A stretch of DNA of 64,000 nt. Source: Pseudoscleropodium purum. Its lineage: Eukaryota; Streptophyta; Bryopsida; Hypnales; Brachytheciaceae. Within the stretch, counting starts at the first letter, position 1; each line of letters opens with the position of its first letter. The stretch is taken from the NCBI GenBank assembly GCA_963969395.1, contig OZ017801.1, forward strand, positions 19,473,611 through 19,537,610. Direction: 5' to 3'. A program made the translations under genes and the position numbers. Positions 62,249 through 64,000 of this stretch are shown piece after piece. The notes beneath the pieces were generated by a model, which was not told where the DNA came from, did no database searches, and worked only from the letters and a program-made list of their open reading frames with translations.

Positions 62249-62836
62249 TGTCGGTGTTGCATTTTGGACACCTAAGATTATAGGTGTACATGCCTCACCT
62301 CATATAAGGATTATTTTTAGTAAATAATTATTGTTTACAAGATGTTGCAAATAAAATAAGCATTTTTAAAGTCAAAAATTGCATTTTTCATATTTTCTTT
62401 GATTTTAAATGTTTCTAAGCTAAACAAAAAAGATGATGTCTTTAACCTATAATATATATTTTTATTCAATCTTGAATATTTCACAAATTTTTGGAATTGC
62501 AATTTTGTAATCTTTTTGAAGATAACATCTTGAAATTATAAAAATACACTACTTAAAAAAAATCCATTTAATCCCTCTAAATTTAAGATGAAGATGTAAA
62601 ATAATTGTGCTACAATGTTTATCACTATTATCACCATTTTGTGATTAATTTTTTAATTAATTTGTTTTTTACAAAGACCTTACTTTAAAAAGTCAAATAA
62701 ATGTCATTTTGATGTTTCAATAATGAAAATTGAAGATAAATCTAAGATGAAGAATATTACATGAATGATGTATCAAATTATGGAATCGTATAATTTAATT
62801 AGAAAACTAATGCCATTTGACCAATTGAGGACATAT

Positions 62837-63660
62837 TTAACCCCTAAAGGACCAAGCTGCAATTTTTGGCTATATAGACATTTTCGGTAGGTGTGTGCGA
62901 CTAGAGATTTCCATATTTTTGGTCCAAATTTTAATAGAAAGTGGAGATAAGGAATATCTTTTATATGCACAAAATTTCATGACATTTGGAAATAGGAGTC
63001 ATATGTATAGCCTAATATCTTACTTTTTTTCCATAAATGGGCAATTTGACGAAATAAAAAAAATCACTTTTTTAAAAACAAGAATTTGAAATTGGTTTCT
63101 TAAAGTTATATATACCTAGAAAAGTTTAAATTATTCCATTCTGATCAATGGGTAGAAAGTTATGAGGATTTTTTTGTTTATGAGCAATTATGGATTTTCT
63201 ACTCCAAAATAAATTTTGAAGTCCTTTATCTTAACCAATTTTCAATATTTTTGGAAATAAAATAAAATTGTAGAATATAGATTGTTTATTACAACATTGA
63301 GATTGGAATTTTTCAAATTCATAATTAAATTCTTAATAATTTAGTATTTTGAATCAAACTTTATAGTTGTCTACTTACTCTTTTTTTCCAATATGTTGTA
63401 TAATTCCAAATGATTTGAAATTTTTCAAGCATGTGGCCAAATTTTTTAGGAAAAAGAATTCAAAGCACCATCATTTTAGTGATTTTTCATAGAAAAGTGA
63501 GCTTGTGAAGTGCAACTACCTTGTTTTTTTGCAAAGCCAAAAAAATGATTTCAATGAATTTTAAATGCTAATATCTCACAATCTATATAGTGGAAATTTC
63601 TGAAATTTTTACCACATATTTTTAAGTCAGTATACTACAAGATCTTATAGTTATAATGCA
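62837..63660 (+). mobile_element. TTAACCCCT-family repeat, possibly incomplete
   Basis: Starts with TTAACCCCTAAAGGACCAA (62,837-62,855). Its interior matches 27,495-28,449 in reverse, with well-kept blocks around 63,105-63,235 (AGTTATATATAC, ATTATTCCATT, AAAGTTATGAGGA, GAGCAATTATGGATTTTCTACTC). No closing terminal repeat was found before the window ends. Confidence 0.6.
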
Positions 63661-64000
63661 GTGTGTTCATAAAGCATCACTTTAAGAGCTCATTGGCCTT
63701 TAAGACAAGTTTTAGATGCCCAAAATTATTTATCCTTATTTTCCACTCAAAGAAAACTTGATGTGGACTCTTACACAAGTGGTTTCATATTTTTGGAGCA
63801 TTTATGAATTACTTATAAATTTCCAAAGAATTCTGCAATAGGCCTTGCAAAACCCACACATGTGTAGTCTGAAAAAAAATATGGCTAGACCAAAAACAAG
63901 CAGTGAGGCATTTCTAAAGTAATACACAAGGTTACTAAATTTGATCCTTACTAAACTTAAACGAATCCTACATTCCTTTAACATGTGTAAGAAGGCAATT
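63661..64000. other. AT-rich DNA with a weak family M similarity
   Basis: About 63,770-63,830 (CAAGTGGTTTCATATTTTTGGAGC) resembles the middle of MITE family M, but terminal repeats are absent. Confidence 0.35.

Overview
The window looks like nuclear DNA of a land plant. It holds an intron-bearing plant-type galacturonosyltransferase (GAUT) gene, two intron-bearing plant-type 2-oxoglutarate dioxygenase genes with GT-AG introns, and several plant DNA-transposon families. I cannot name the species. Gene-poor, AT-rich DNA separates small islands of GC-richer exons, as in a large genome. No rRNA, tRNA, CRISPR array or intact retrotransposon was seen. All splice models were built by hand from frame, phase and GT/AG signals.

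Layout. 1-10.3 kb: AT-rich, with short inverted repeats, a TTAACCCCT-ended element and a CACTA-type MITE with an exact 3-bp target duplication. 10.3-10.7 kb: single-exon gene for an unrecognised small membrane protein (minus). 13.2-13.8 kb: GC-rich bacterial-type GDP-mannose dehydrogenase fragment, broken at both ends and frameshifted, about 180 bp past the GAUT stop codon. 14.0-17.7 kb: complete five-exon GAUT10/11-like gene (minus). 18.2-18.9 kb: probable small multi-exon gene, product unknown. 19.7-20.3 kb: two copies of a MITE family. 23.0-25.3 kb: a 2.35-kb unit with inverted-repeat ends and 17 exact copies of ACAAATTGT in both orientations. 27.5-28.4 kb and 61.6-63.7 kb: further TTAACCCCT-family repeats. 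32.2 kb: second CACTA-type MITE.

34.3-39.8 kb and 54.3-57.6 kb hold two same-strand dioxygenase paralogs (370 and 383 aa). They share three internal exon lengths exactly (153, 74 and 325 nt) and all intron phases. The roughly 14.5 kb between them carries GC-rich hAT-type MITEs with 8-bp target duplications, one inserted inside another, and a near-palindromic foldback of about 0.95 kb. A two-exon gene of unknown function (57.9-58.6 kb, minus) lies just upstream of the second paralog.

Two themes stand out. Short local tandem duplications (about 93-257 bp) have enlarged introns and copied the 3' end of one dioxygenase gene. Non-autonomous DNA transposons account for most of the recognisable intergenic structure. 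The strongest candidate for something undescribed is the ACAAATTGT element, followed by the bacterial dehydrogenase fragment, which may be a transfer or an assembly or contamination artefact.
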